DNA from: Xylophilus sp. GW821-FHT01B05 | GTDB lineage: Bacteria; Pseudomonadota; Gammaproteobacteria; Burkholderiales; Burkholderiaceae_C | DNA length: 64,000 bases | Direction of reading: 5' to 3' | Assembly (NCBI GenBank): GCA_038961845.1 | Contig: CP152408.1 | Span: 1,302,001 to 1,366,000 of the forward strand | Part shown: positions 8,283 through 16,422 of the stretch, piece by piece | How the letters are laid out: each line of letters begins with the position of its first letter | How positions within the stretch are numbered: the stretch's first letter is position 1 | Notes under the pieces: generated by a model | Told to the model about the DNA's origin: nothing | Database searches by the model: none | Seen by the model: the letters and a program-made list of their open reading frames with translations, nothing else | Translations under genes and position numbers: made by a program

Positions 8283-9584
8283 ATGTCCATCCTGGATACC
8301 GAACTCGCCGCGTTGGGCCGGCATCTGCGCGCACGGCGCGAAGAAATCCTCAAGGCATGGCGCAGCGCCGTGCACCAAGACCCGGAGCTGACCACCGGCA
8401 CCTCGTTGCCACGGGCGCAGCTCAACGACCACATTCCTGCGCTGCTGGCCTCGTTCGAGGCGCGGCTTGATCCCGCGCCCGGCCCCGGGCCGGCGCAGCG
8501 CGCCGCAGAGGAAGAAAACCAGGCGGCCGCCCATGGCCTGCACCGCTGGCAGCAGGGCTACGACCTGCTGGAAGTGTCCCGGGAACTGGGTCGCCTCAAC
8601 GAGAGCGTGGTGGCCGAACTGGACGACTACCAGCGCGACCACCCCGAGGTGAGGCACGAGGCCATGGCCGCCGCACGGCGCGACTGGGCCGCCCTCTGCA
8701 GCGTGGGCATCGGCGAGAGCACGGCGCAGTACTTTCGCCTGCAGCAGCTCGAAGCTGCGGGCCATATGGCAGACCTGCAGCTTGCATTGGAGCGGGTGCA
8801 GGAGCTGGAGAAACAGCGCGGCGAGCTGTGGCACCAGGTGGCGCACGACTTGCGCGGCAACCTGGGCGTGGTGGCCAACGTCACAGCCGGGCTCAACCGG
8901 CCGACCATTCCAGACCCGGTGCGCAGCAACTTCGTGCGCATCCTGGATCGCAACGCCAGCTCGCTGCGCCAGTTGCTGGACGACGTCATGCAACTGGCCC
9001 GCCTGCAGGCCGGCAAGGAGCAGCGGCAGGTGGCCCAGACCGATGTCGGCACCCTGATGCGCGAATTCTGCGAAGGCCTGCAGCCCTATGCCGAGCAGCA
9101 GTCGCTGTTCCTGCGCTTCGACGGCCCGGTGCCGCTGCTGGTGCAGGCCGATGCGGTCAAGACGCGCCGCCTGGCGCAGAACCTGGTGCTCAACGCCATC
9201 AAATACACCCGGCGCGGTGGCGTCACCGTGAGTTGGCGCGATAGCCCCGTGGGGGACGACAAGCGCTGGATGCTGTGCGTGCAGGACACCGGCCCGGGCC
9301 TGCATGCCGGCTCCGACGCGCCGCTGGCCGGTGCGCTCGAAGAGGCAACCGAACTGGCGCGCCAGTCAGACGCCGCAGCACGCAACGGTGAGACGCCCCA
9401 TGCCGATCCGGGCTCGGCGCTGCAGCAGGATGGGAATGCCATGGGACAGGAGCCGGGCGAGGGCATAGGCCTGTCCATCGTCAAGCGCCTGGCCGAGTTA
9501 TTGGGCGCGAGCGTGGAGGTCGAGTCCGATGCAGCGAAGGGAACGACCTTCCGCGTGCTGCTGCCCAAGCACTATCCGGATTGA
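8283..9584 (+). CDS. Soluble sensor histidine kinase
   Basis: 433-residue kinase without membrane helices. The ATG at 8283 is preceded by GGAAAGG, a better ribosome site than that of the upstream in-frame ATG at 8250. The N-terminal ~160 residues are helical and resemble RsbRD-type sensory domains. The H-box is HQVAHDLRGNLG (His188), the N-box AQNLVLNAIKY, then DTGPGL and GEGIGLSIVKRL, so the catalytic core is complete. About 60 residues of low-complexity sequence sit between the G1 and G2 boxes, an unusually long ATP-lid loop. No response regulator is adjacent, so it is an orphan kinase; its partner and stimulus are unknown. Confidence 0.85.
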   Translation: MSILDTELAALGRHLRARREEILKAWRSAVHQDPELTTGTSLPRAQLNDHIPALLASFEARLDPAPGPGPAQRAAEEENQAAAHGLHRWQQGYDLLEVSRELGRLNESVVAELDDYQRDHPEVRHEAMAAARRDWAALCSVGIGESTAQYFRLQQLEAAGHMADLQLALERVQELEKQRGELWHQVAHDLRGNLGVVANVTAGLNRPTIPDPVRSNFVRILDRNASSLRQLLDDVMQLARLQAGKEQRQVAQTDVGTLMREFCEGLQPYAEQQSLFLRFDGPVPLLVQADAVKTRRLAQNLVLNAIKYTRRGGVTVSWRDSPVGDDKRWMLCVQDTGPGLHAGSDAPLAGALEEATELARQSDAAARNGETPHADPGSALQQDGNAMGQEPGEGIGLSIVKRLAELLGASVEVESDAAKGTTFRVLLPKHYPD

Positions 9585-9588
9585 ATCG

Positions 9589-10179
9589 TCAGGGCTTTCC
9601 GGAGCCCGGACGGCGCGCTGCATGCTTTGTCGCATGCGAGCGGCCACCCAGCACATGGTCCCAGAAGGCGCTGGTCACGCCGTAGTGGCCGGGCGGGCCG
9701 TTGGGCGTGTGGTGCAGCGCATGCCAGAGCTTGCGCTGCCGCAGCCAGGCGCTGTCCATGCGCCAGTGGTGGATGGCGTGGTGCGTGACGGCATAGCCCA
9801 GGTAGCCAGTCAGCATGCCGCAGGTCAGGGCGCTGGCACGCCAAACGTCGCCCAGCAGCAGCGCGGGCAAGAAAACCAGTACGGCAATCAAGGTGCCGCT
9901 GAGAACGGTCGGGGTGCAGATCAGCGCGGTGGGCCGGTGGTGGTGCTCGGCGTGCCAGGTGCTGAAGGGTTTGAGGCCATGCAGCACGAAGCGGTGCAGC
10001 AGGTATTCGATCAGGGTCCAGCCCACCAGGCCGGCAATGGCCAGGGCTGCCAGCTCCAGCCGCAGGCCCCGCGGCGCGGCCACCATCAGGAAAACCGCCA
10101 GGGCCGCAGAGGCCGCCCCATAAAGTACAAAGTCTGCGCGATACGCCAACTTGCTGTGCTCTAGCGTGAAAAGATGCAT
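9589..10179 (-). CDS. Sterol desaturase/fatty acid hydroxylase family membrane protein
   Basis: 196-residue integral membrane protein with a di-iron histidine cluster: HRFVLHG, HAEHHH, HHAIHHW and WHALHHTPNGPPGHYGV. These clusters match the fatty acid hydroxylase superfamily, whose members hydroxylate or desaturate lipids at the membrane face. About four hydrophobic helices separate the clusters. It ends four bases from the convergent kinase gene. The substrate is unknown; lipid hydroxylation is the most likely class. Confidence 0.8.
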   Translation of the reverse strand: MHLFTLEHSKLAYRADFVLYGAASAALAVFLMVAAPRGLRLELAALAIAGLVGWTLIEYLLHRFVLHGLKPFSTWHAEHHHRPTALICTPTVLSGTLIAVLVFLPALLLGDVWRASALTCGMLTGYLGYAVTHHAIHHWRMDSAWLRQRKLWHALHHTPNGPPGHYGVTSAFWDHVLGGRSHATKHAARRPGSGKP

Positions 10180-10260
10180 TCGGTTCCTCGACTCGACCGT
10201 CCGCGGGCCCAGGGCGGACGCTGGTCCCGATCAGTTGTCAAAACTAGCGGTGGCCGGGTT

Positions 10261-10290
10261 CGTCGTCTGTGCGTTACCGCACAGACGACG
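10261..10290. terminator. Perfect 13-bp hairpin between crp-like and hydroxylase genes
   Basis: CGTCGTCTGTGCG and its exact reverse complement are separated by TTAC. The element lies 30 bases past the stop of the Crp/Fnr gene. It has no T-run on either side, so if it terminates transcription it is not a classical intrinsic terminator; it could also stabilise the mRNA 3' end or bind a protein. Confidence 0.55.
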
Positions 10291-10319
10291 AGCGTCCGCG
10301 CTCTGGTCCTACGCCGCGA

Positions 10320-11075
10320 TCACGGGCCGCGTGAGCGCGACTTCCCGGCGGAGCCGCCACCCCTGCGGGGCGGTGGCAACAAGCGGTCGTATTCCTTCTT
10401 GAGCACGCCATAGCATTCGCAGGTATGCCGCGCGAGCCGATCGCGGTCGAGAAGATCAATGCGCCCCCGGTGGTAGCGGATCAACCCGAGCTTCTGCAGG
10501 TGGCCAGCGGCCTCGGTGACGCCTTCGCGGCGTACCCCCAGCAGGCTGGCGATGAGCTCCTGCGTCATCAGTATTTCGGCCGAGGTCTGGCAGTCCAGGC
10601 GCTGGAGCAGCCAGCGGCACAACTGCTGCTCCAGTGAGTGATGGCGGTTGCACACGGCAACCTGCGCCATCTGCGTCAGCAGAGCCTGGGCATAGCGCAG
10701 CAGCAGTTGCTGCACCGGCCCGGACTGTTGAAACGCCTCCAGCATCGGGCCGGCCCGCAGCCGGAAGCCCTGGCCCGCGCCTTGCACCACGGCGCGGCTG
10801 GGAGTGGATTCGCCGCCCAGGAACAGCGCAACGCCCAACATGCCCTCGCGTCCTACCACGGCGGTCTCGGCCGATGCGCCGTCTTCCATCACGCTGAGCA
10901 GCGAGACCACGGAGGTCGTCGGAAAGTAGGCGTGGGCCAGTCTGGCGCCGGGCTCGCACAGAACGGTCCCCAGCGGCATGTCTACCGCCTCCAACTGCGG
11001 CAGCCAGCGTGCCAGCTCAGCGTCGGGGAGTGCCCCGAGCAGGCGGTTCTGTCGTGGATCGGAAACCGGGACCAT
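10320..11075 (-). CDS. Crp/Fnr family transcriptional regulator
   Basis: 251-residue regulator with an N-terminal cyclic-nucleotide-binding-like beta barrel (about residues 10-130) and a C-terminal helix-turn-helix (TQELIASLLGVRREGVTEAA). The ATG at 11075 is preceded by GGAG at proper spacing, so it is preferred over an upstream in-frame start. The Fnr cysteines for a 4Fe-4S cluster are absent, so it is not an oxygen sensor of the Fnr type; the cyclic nucleotide phosphate-binding arginine motif is not obvious either. Members of this subgroup often respond to redox or general stress. A structured RNA with terminator and a 12-bp inverted repeat lie upstream. Confidence 0.85.
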   Translation of the reverse strand: MVPVSDPRQNRLLGALPDAELARWLPQLEAVDMPLGTVLCEPGARLAHAYFPTTSVVSLLSVMEDGASAETAVVGREGMLGVALFLGGESTPSRAVVQGAGQGFRLRAGPMLEAFQQSGPVQQLLLRYAQALLTQMAQVAVCNRHHSLEQQLCRWLLQRLDCQTSAEILMTQELIASLLGVRREGVTEAAGHLQKLGLIRYHRGRIDLLDRDRLARHTCECYGVLKKEYDRLLPPPRRGGGSAGKSRSRGP

Positions 11076-11150
11076 TGCGTCTCCAGATCGGTGGCGGGTG
11101 TGTGCAGGCGCGCAGGCAGGGGACCCAGGCGGGAGGGGAACCCTATCACC

Positions 11151-11188
11151 TTCTTCTTGTGGCCGCCCTCTAGCGCCCACAACAAGAA
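11151..11188. promoter_or_regulatory. Inverted repeat upstream of Crp/Fnr gene
   Basis: Arms TTCTTCTTGTGG (11151-11162) and CCACAACAAGAA (11177-11188) are complementary at 11 of 12 positions with a 14-base centre. It lies 76-113 bases before the Crp/Fnr start, just below the terminator at 11201. It may be an operator for autoregulation or part of the promoter region. Confidence 0.4.
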
Positions 11189-11200
11189 TCGTCCGGACGT

Positions 11201-11226
11201 AAAAAAGCCCGCATGAGCGGGCTTTT
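11201..11226 (-). terminator. Intrinsic terminator of the structured RNA
   Basis: GCCCGC-ATGA-GCGGGC stem-loop with six A on the left and four T on the right of the + strand, so on the minus strand the hairpin is followed by six U. It could work in both directions. No protein gene ends close by on either strand, which points to a non-coding or leader transcript. Confidence 0.8.
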
Positions 11227-11388
11227 GGAATTGGTCGTGAGCTCTTACGCGGCTCACGTTACGGCACATTCACATGCTGGAGCCACCTGTAGTTTTTCTC
11301 GTCGTGGTAGCTCTTGTATCGACGTGCCGCCGTGAGATTCGGCCTTGCCTGCGCAGGCAACCGAAAGGCGTGTTGCCGTTTCGGGGAT
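11201..11388 (-). ncRNA. Candidate structured small RNA or leader with alternative folds
   Basis: This 365-bp gap (11076-11440) holds no convincing gene. On the minus strand a TATACT box (11394-11399) precedes about 185 bases packed with helices and ends at the terminator 11201-11226. Visible helices are CGAAA/TTTCG with GGC/GCC near the 5' end, a 16-base palindrome TTGCCTGCGCAGGCAA, and a long-range helix pairing 11331-11336 with 11253-11258 and 11324-11329 with 11262-11267. Bases 11253-11258 can instead pair with 11236-11241. No match to tmRNA, 6S, SRP or RNase P RNA was recognised by eye. It may be a free sRNA or an attenuating leader of the Crp/Fnr gene. Confidence 0.55.
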
Positions 11389-11393
11389 CGACG

Positions 11394-11399
11394 AGTATA
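11394..11399 (-). promoter_or_regulatory. Probable -10 box of the structured RNA
   Basis: TATACT on the minus strand, one base from the consensus, 42 bases beyond the nuclease stop. No good TTGACA partner is seen 16-18 bases upstream, so only the -10 element is supported. Confidence 0.45.
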
Positions 11400-11440
11400 G
11401 CACGGATTGAAGCTGGGGCTGTTTGCTGCGCTAAAGCGGC

Positions 11441-12154
11441 TCAATCCTCCCGAATCTTCCCCGGTAGCAGGCGCATTCCCGTGTGTTCCACCAGCGCCTC
11501 GTAGCTGATGGGTTTCAGGCTTTGCCTGCCGGCGTTGTTCTCCATCCAGTAGGCCCAGGCCCGGCCGCTGGCCGGCGTGTAGACCAGCTTCCAGGTATGG
11601 CTGGGCACCCACACCTGGCCCGGGCCTATGGTGTGCACCGGGCGCATGAAATACGGCCCTGTGAAGACGAACACATCACCGGGCGCACGCATCGCGTACT
11701 TGCGCGTGGCCTGTTCGATCTGGCTCCAGGCGTGCTGGTTCAGCGCCGGGGCCTGCGGCACCATGTTGGCCATGCTGAAGGACTGGGCCTTGGCGCTATC
11801 GCTGGGCATGTCGCCGGCCGGCGCCATGTGCCCGCGGTCGTAGCCGGAGCCCTTGTAGTCCTCCAGTTGCGCGCGGTTGGCAAATGGCAGGCGGGCCTCG
11901 GGGTAGAAGCGGTCGCGGCGTTTGATCCCCTGGGCGCTTTCCAGGCTGCTGCGGCTCAGGCGTTCCACCACGTAGACGGGTGTCTTGCTCTGGCCGCTGT
12001 GCAGTACCGCGAAGGCCTCGAAGCACAGCTCGCGCTGCGCGCCGGGCGCCGTGACTTTGGGTGGGGAAGCGGGGAAGTGTTGGGGGCAGTCGGCAAAGCC
12101 GGCTGCATGGGCGCCGGGCGCCAGCAGCGCCAGGGCAAGAAAAGCTACACGCAC
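11441..12154 (-). CDS. Secreted DNA/RNA non-specific endonuclease
   Basis: About 237 residues. The catalytic motif YDRGHMAPAGDM marks the NucA/NucG (beta-beta-alpha metal) nuclease family, in which the His is the general base and a downstream Asn (here in MANMVPQ) helps bind Mg2+. The GTG at 12154 is chosen because a normal signal peptide follows at once (RVAFLALALLAPGAHA); an ATG at 12223 would add 23 residues before it. The protein is likely periplasmic or extracellular and would scavenge nucleic acids. No immunity partner is adjacent, in line with export protecting the cell. Confidence 0.85.
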   Translation of the reverse strand: MRVAFLALALLAPGAHAAGFADCPQHFPASPPKVTAPGAQRELCFEAFAVLHSGQSKTPVYVVERLSRSSLESAQGIKRRDRFYPEARLPFANRAQLEDYKGSGYDRGHMAPAGDMPSDSAKAQSFSMANMVPQAPALNQHAWSQIEQATRKYAMRAPGDVFVFTGPYFMRPVHTIGPGQVWVPSHTWKLVYTPASGRAWAYWMENNAGRQSLKPISYEALVEHTGMRLLPGKIRED

Positions 12155-12310
12155 GTGGAAAAGGTTCAATACAGGGAAGTACGCGGAGGTTTTGGCGGCA
12201 ATGCAGCAGCCGAGGCCATGCATGGCGCGTGGCCAAAACTTGATCCGCAGGAGGGTGGTTGCACGCAGACCAGGGCCGTGGCGGCGGCCTGGTGCATGCG
12301 GGATATCCGG

Positions 12311-12385
12311 TGGTCCCCTCGACAGGAATCGAACCTGTATCTAGCGCTTAGGAGGCACTCGTTCTATCCATTGAACTACGAGGAG
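12311..12385 (-). tRNA. tRNA-Arg (anticodon CCU)
   Basis: 75 bases on the minus strand, with CCA encoded. The acceptor CTCCTCG pairs with CGAGGGG (one T-G wobble), the D arm is GTTC/GAAC, the anticodon loop CTCCTAA carries CCT, and the T arm is ACAGG-TTCGATT-CCTGT. All cloverleaf arms close. It reads the codon AGG. No attachment-site duplication or integrase is seen next to it. Confidence 0.95.
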
Positions 12386-12442
12386 AGCCTTCGATTGTAG
12401 AACGGCGTTTCTGCCCATTTCATGACGCGTACGGGAACCGTA

Positions 12443-15400
12443 TCAGTTGTAGGTCATGGTGTAGATCAGATCCAGCGCACTCTTGGTGCCGGTCTGGCCT
12501 CGCAGTTGCAGGCGGCGCGACAGGTCGTAGAAGATGTAGAGCGTGCCCAGCGTGCCCGACAGGCTGCGCTCATAGGTCACGTAGATCTTCTGCGAGATGC
12601 GCTTGCCGAAGGTGAGCGCGGCAGCCGTGGCGTCGGTGCCGGTGCCTGGGCCCTTGAAGCCGATCTCGTCCAGGCCGAGCTTGCCGGCGACGTTGCCCGA
12701 GCTGCCCTTGCCCCGCGACAGCAGCGCCAGCGCGGCCTGCTGCAGCAGCGCGGCCTCGGCGCCGCCGCTGGCGGAGCTGCGGCCCAGCACCACCCAGGAC
12801 AGGGTTTCGGCGTCGGTCAGGGCCGGGTCCGAGTACAGCCGCACGCTGGGCGACTGCGCGGTGCCGGTGACCTGCACGCCGGCGCGCACGCTGATGTTGG
12901 GCCGGATCGCGAGGATGTCGAGCGAAGGGTTGTCGTAGGCGCCGCTGAAGTGGATTGCGCCGGATTCGACGTCGAGCTGCTGGCCATAGGCGCGGTAGCG
13001 GCCCTGGTCGGTGCGGATCTCGCCGGTGACCTGTGGCGGCCGGCCCAGGCCGGCATTGCTGCGGATGTCGAGCTTGCCGGTCAGGCGCGTGGTGATGCCA
13101 CGCCCTTGTATGGCGAAGTCGTTGCCCAGGTCGAAGGTGATGGCGATGTCTGGCGGTTTGGCGGTGCCCATGCTGGTCGAGGCGCGCTCGACCTGCCGGG
13201 CCTTGGCCGCGGCCTCGCGGTCCAGGGCGGCGGAGCGCACCACTACGTCCGAGCCCAGTTGCGGCGCCGTGTCGTCGGGCAGGATGATGGCGGCGCGGTC
13301 GGTCTTGAGGTCGCCGCGCAGCACCAGGCGGCCATCCTCGGTGCGGGCCTGCAGCTCACCCGAGAGCGTGACTTGCCGGTCGCTGCGCACCGACACACGC
13401 AGGGCCTGCGCCGTCGCCTTGAGGTCCATGGCCATGCCTGCTGCGTTGCCCCAGGCCAGCGTGCCGCGTGCCGTCAGCGTGCCGCCATCGGTGGTGGACA
13501 GGCTGCTGGCGGTGGCCCGGCTGCCGCCGATGCCGCTGATGCGGGTGTTGCTGCCGGTGCCGCCGCGCAGGCTGAACTCGCTGATCTCCAACTGGCTGCC
13601 GCGCAGGGTGGAGCGCAGCCGTCCGTCCTGTAGCTCTATGCCGTCGACCACGGAGCGCACAGACAGACCATCGGCCGCCAGCGTGCCGGCCCACTGCGGG
13701 CTGCTGCGGCTGCCGGCCAGCGTGGCGTCGGCGGCCAGCGTGCCCTGCACCCGCCAGCCCGGCGGCGCCAGCATGGACCAGACGCCGATGTTGGGCAACT
13801 GCGCCTGCAGCCGACCGGTGAGCGGGGCGTCTTCGGGCCAGCTCCAGCCGCCGTCCTGGCGCTGCAGGCGGGTGCCGGCATTGGCATTGAGCTTGCCGGC
13901 GCGCTCGCTGTCCCACAGCAGCTCGGCGCGCACCGCGTCACCCTCGGCGCTGAGCGTCAGGCGTGCGTCACGCAGGCCCGCGCTGGTGGTGGGCGGCGCG
14001 GTCTTGGCGCTTTGCGCCGTGCCGCTGCTGCTGACGCGGGTGGTGGCCGCCACGTCGTCGGTCTGCACGCGGATGTCGCCGCTGCGGCGCGCCAGCGTGG
14101 CACGGGCGCGCAGGCTGTCGCCGGCGTCTATGTCCCAGTCGCCGTCAAACACCAGGTCGCCTGACAGTCCCAACTGGCCCAGCGCGTCCTTGCCTTCTGT
14201 CACGGCCTGGGCCCAGGCCATGGGCAGGCCTTGCAGCCGGCCCTTGGATTGCAGTTGGCGCGCGCTGCCGGCTTGGCGGTAGCGCAGCGGCTCCCAGTCG
14301 ATGCGCAGCGTGCCGTCTACCGGCCCGCGCAGTTGCGCCTGGCCGGCGCTGGCTTCCAGCGCCAGGCCCTGGGCGTTGGTGCTGAGTGTGGCGCTGAGCG
14401 GCTCGTCCATGGTCACGGTCCAGGGGCCGGGCAGGCTGCTGTCGCGGGCTTCCAATTGCAGCCGCGCGATGGCCAGGCGCCAGCGGCCGGGGCCGTCCAT
14501 GCCGCCGTTGGCCTGGGTGCGCAGCTGTGCGCGCCGGGTGCCGCTGCTGCCTTCGCCTTGCAGCGACAGCGTGGCCTGGGCGAGGCTGCCCGCCAGCTCG
14601 GCACGCAGGCCGCGCAGCGCGACGGCGGTGGCGGCTGCGTCGCCGGCTGCCGGCAGCGCCAGGTCGATGCTGGGGGCGTCCAGCGTGGCCTGCAGCGTCA
14701 GGTCGCCGCCCTTGGCCGCGTTGCCCTGCAGGCGCTGCTGCACCGACTGCCAGCCGCCCTGCCAGCGTGCGTCCAGCCGGGCATTGCCGGCCAGGCGGGT
14801 GCCGGCCAAGACGTTGGCCAGGCCCGGCAGGCTCTCGGCCCAGCGCTGCAGGCGTGCGGCATCGCTCACCTGCAGGTTCAGATCACCCGCGCCGCTGGTG
14901 GCGGCCATGCGGCCCTGGGCCCTGCCCTGGCCGCCCGGCAGCGTGAGCGCCAATTGGCCGCTGCCTGAGCGCTCTGCGGTGTTGATGCTGAGCTGGCCCT
15001 GTACCGACGCATCGTCGGTCTGCAGGCGCAGGCTGCGCAGCTCCAGCGTGGTCTGGGCCCATTGGCCTTGGGCGATGGCGCTACGCAGTTGCAGGCCGTT
15101 TGGGCTGGCGCTGGCGCGGCGTGTGCTGCCCAGGGCCTGCAGGTCGACGTCGAAGCCAATCGCCTCGCCGCGGGTTTCGGCGTTGGCGGTGCCGCTTACC
15201 GCCGGGCCTTGCAATTGGGTGTGCAGCTCGCCGGGGCGGATGCCGCGCAGGGCGACGCGCGCTTGCCATTCGGCGGGCGTGGCGGCTGCGGGTGTGAAGC
15301 TGCCTTCCAATGCGATCTCGCCGCCGCCCGCATGCAGTGTGGTGTTGGAGATGGTCCAGCGGTCGTCTTGCAGCACGGCCTGCGCGGCCAGGTCCTGCAG

Positions 15401-16414
15401 CGGCAACTGCTGCTTGTCCCAGGGGCCGGGTGTGCGGTTGGCCAGCGTGGCGCTGGCACGCTGGCCATTGCCTTCGGGCGTGGCGTGCAGCTTGCCCTGC
15501 AGTTGCGTGGCCGGGGCTTGGGGCCAGAGCTGCGCCAGGTTGAGAAAGTCGAAGCTGGCGTCGAGCTGCACCACCGGCTGCGGCTGCCAGGGCGCGACCA
15601 CGGCCTGCAGGTCGGCGCTGGTGTTGTCGGCCGTGGGGCTGTCGGTCTGCCGCAGCGCGGCCTGGACGTCCAGGCGGGCGGCCTGTGTGGCCAGCGTGCC
15701 CTTGGCAGTGGCGTCGCCGCGTATCTCCACCGTGGCATCGCTGCCGGGCACCGGCGCGCGCAGCCGGGCCGAAAGCGATGCGGCCAGGGCCATGGGCGCT
15801 GCGCCCTGCAGCGTGGCATTGGCCTGGTAGTGGCCGCCGGGCAGTTCCACACCGTCTATGTCGAGCCGGTGCTCGCCCTTCTCGTAGCGGTAGCGGCCGG
15901 CCAGTTGCGTGGCCTGCAGCGGCGGTGGGCCGACCCAGCGCAGTTCGTCTACGCGGAAAGGGAGGTCTACGTCTACCGGCAGCGTGAGCTGCTCCAGTGG
16001 TTCGGTCGGGCTGTCGTCGCCCGGGCCCAGGCGTTCGATGGCGATCTGTGTGGCGTGTACCTCGCCCAACTGCACGCGCTTTTGCAGCAGGGCGCGCAAG
16101 CGCCAGCCAATGCTGGCGTCGTGCACCTCGACCGCCAGCGTCGGGCTTTGCCAGCGCAGCCAGCCGATGCGGCCGCCGGAACGCAGCGTGCCTGTGACTT
16201 CGCGCGCCTCCAGCGTCTGGCCGGCCGGCATGCGCTGCGCCACCTGGGCCAGCGCGGTGGCCAGGGACTGCTGCGAGCCGGCCCAGAGCCAGGCCGCGCC
16301 CAGCAGTACGGCCAGCAGTACCAGCAATACGGCAAGCACAGCGGTAGCCCAGCGCAGCGCGCGGCGCCGGCGTGGTGCTGCGGCTGGAGTCTGGTCGGAA
16401 GAGTGCGCTGTCAT
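12443..16414 (-). CDS. tamB: Translocation and assembly module subunit TamB
   Basis: 1323-residue envelope protein. An N-terminal membrane anchor (about residues 18-45) is followed by very long, repetitive beta-rich sequence, the C-terminal DUF490/TamB domain and an end (LDLIYTMTYN) with the aromatic pattern of outer-membrane-associated proteins. TamB spans the periplasm, works with the Omp85 protein TamA, and is linked to autotransporter assembly and phospholipid transport. The ATG at 16414 is chosen because it begins just after the tamA stop (8-base gap). It is the last gene of the run and ends 58 bases from tRNA-Arg. Confidence 0.92.
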   Translation of the reverse strand: MTAHSSDQTPAAAPRRRRALRWATAVLAVLLVLLAVLLGAAWLWAGSQQSLATALAQVAQRMPAGQTLEAREVTGTLRSGGRIGWLRWQSPTLAVEVHDASIGWRLRALLQKRVQLGEVHATQIAIERLGPGDDSPTEPLEQLTLPVDVDLPFRVDELRWVGPPPLQATQLAGRYRYEKGEHRLDIDGVELPGGHYQANATLQGAAPMALAASLSARLRAPVPGSDATVEIRGDATAKGTLATQAARLDVQAALRQTDSPTADNTSADLQAVVAPWQPQPVVQLDASFDFLNLAQLWPQAPATQLQGKLHATPEGNGQRASATLANRTPGPWDKQQLPLQDLAAQAVLQDDRWTISNTTLHAGGGEIALEGSFTPAAATPAEWQARVALRGIRPGELHTQLQGPAVSGTANAETRGEAIGFDVDLQALGSTRRASASPNGLQLRSAIAQGQWAQTTLELRSLRLQTDDASVQGQLSINTAERSGSGQLALTLPGGQGRAQGRMAATSGAGDLNLQVSDAARLQRWAESLPGLANVLAGTRLAGNARLDARWQGGWQSVQQRLQGNAAKGGDLTLQATLDAPSIDLALPAAGDAAATAVALRGLRAELAGSLAQATLSLQGEGSSGTRRAQLRTQANGGMDGPGRWRLAIARLQLEARDSSLPGPWTVTMDEPLSATLSTNAQGLALEASAGQAQLRGPVDGTLRIDWEPLRYRQAGSARQLQSKGRLQGLPMAWAQAVTEGKDALGQLGLSGDLVFDGDWDIDAGDSLRARATLARRSGDIRVQTDDVAATTRVSSSGTAQSAKTAPPTTSAGLRDARLTLSAEGDAVRAELLWDSERAGKLNANAGTRLQRQDGGWSWPEDAPLTGRLQAQLPNIGVWSMLAPPGWRVQGTLAADATLAGSRSSPQWAGTLAADGLSVRSVVDGIELQDGRLRSTLRGSQLEISEFSLRGGTGSNTRISGIGGSRATASSLSTTDGGTLTARGTLAWGNAAGMAMDLKATAQALRVSVRSDRQVTLSGELQARTEDGRLVLRGDLKTDRAAIILPDDTAPQLGSDVVVRSAALDREAAAKARQVERASTSMGTAKPPDIAITFDLGNDFAIQGRGITTRLTGKLDIRSNAGLGRPPQVTGEIRTDQGRYRAYGQQLDVESGAIHFSGAYDNPSLDILAIRPNISVRAGVQVTGTAQSPSVRLYSDPALTDAETLSWVVLGRSSASGGAEAALLQQAALALLSRGKGSSGNVAGKLGLDEIGFKGPGTGTDATAAALTFGKRISQKIYVTYERSLSGTLGTLYIFYDLSRRLQLRGQTGTKSALDLIYTMTYN

Positions 16415-16422
16415 GGGGCGCG

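Noticed and set aside
10174..10413. Plus-strand frames across the gap before the Crp/Fnr gene
   Set aside because: Arg/Ser-rich translations without ribosome sites, overlapping the perfect hairpin; judged non-coding.
11259..11360. Short minus-strand reading frame ending YRWLQHVNVP inside the structured RNA region
   Set aside because: No start codon with a ribosome site in a sensible place, and the bases are engaged in long complementary helices; treated as non-coding.
11201..11400. Identity as tmRNA, 6S RNA, SRP RNA or RNase P RNA
   Set aside because: None of the recognisable cores (tag reading frame ending in Ala-Ala, SRP GGAA tetraloop region, RNase P conserved blocks) were found; length is also wrong for tmRNA and RNase P RNA.
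12311..12385. tRNA-Arg as integration site of a genomic island
   Set aside because: No integrase gene and no direct repeat of the tRNA 3' end were found nearby; the flanking genes look like core genome.
13011..15830. Long plus-strand frames opposite tamB
   Set aside because: Low-complexity Ser/Arg/Ala/Pro translation typical of antisense shadow frames; tamB itself is well supported.
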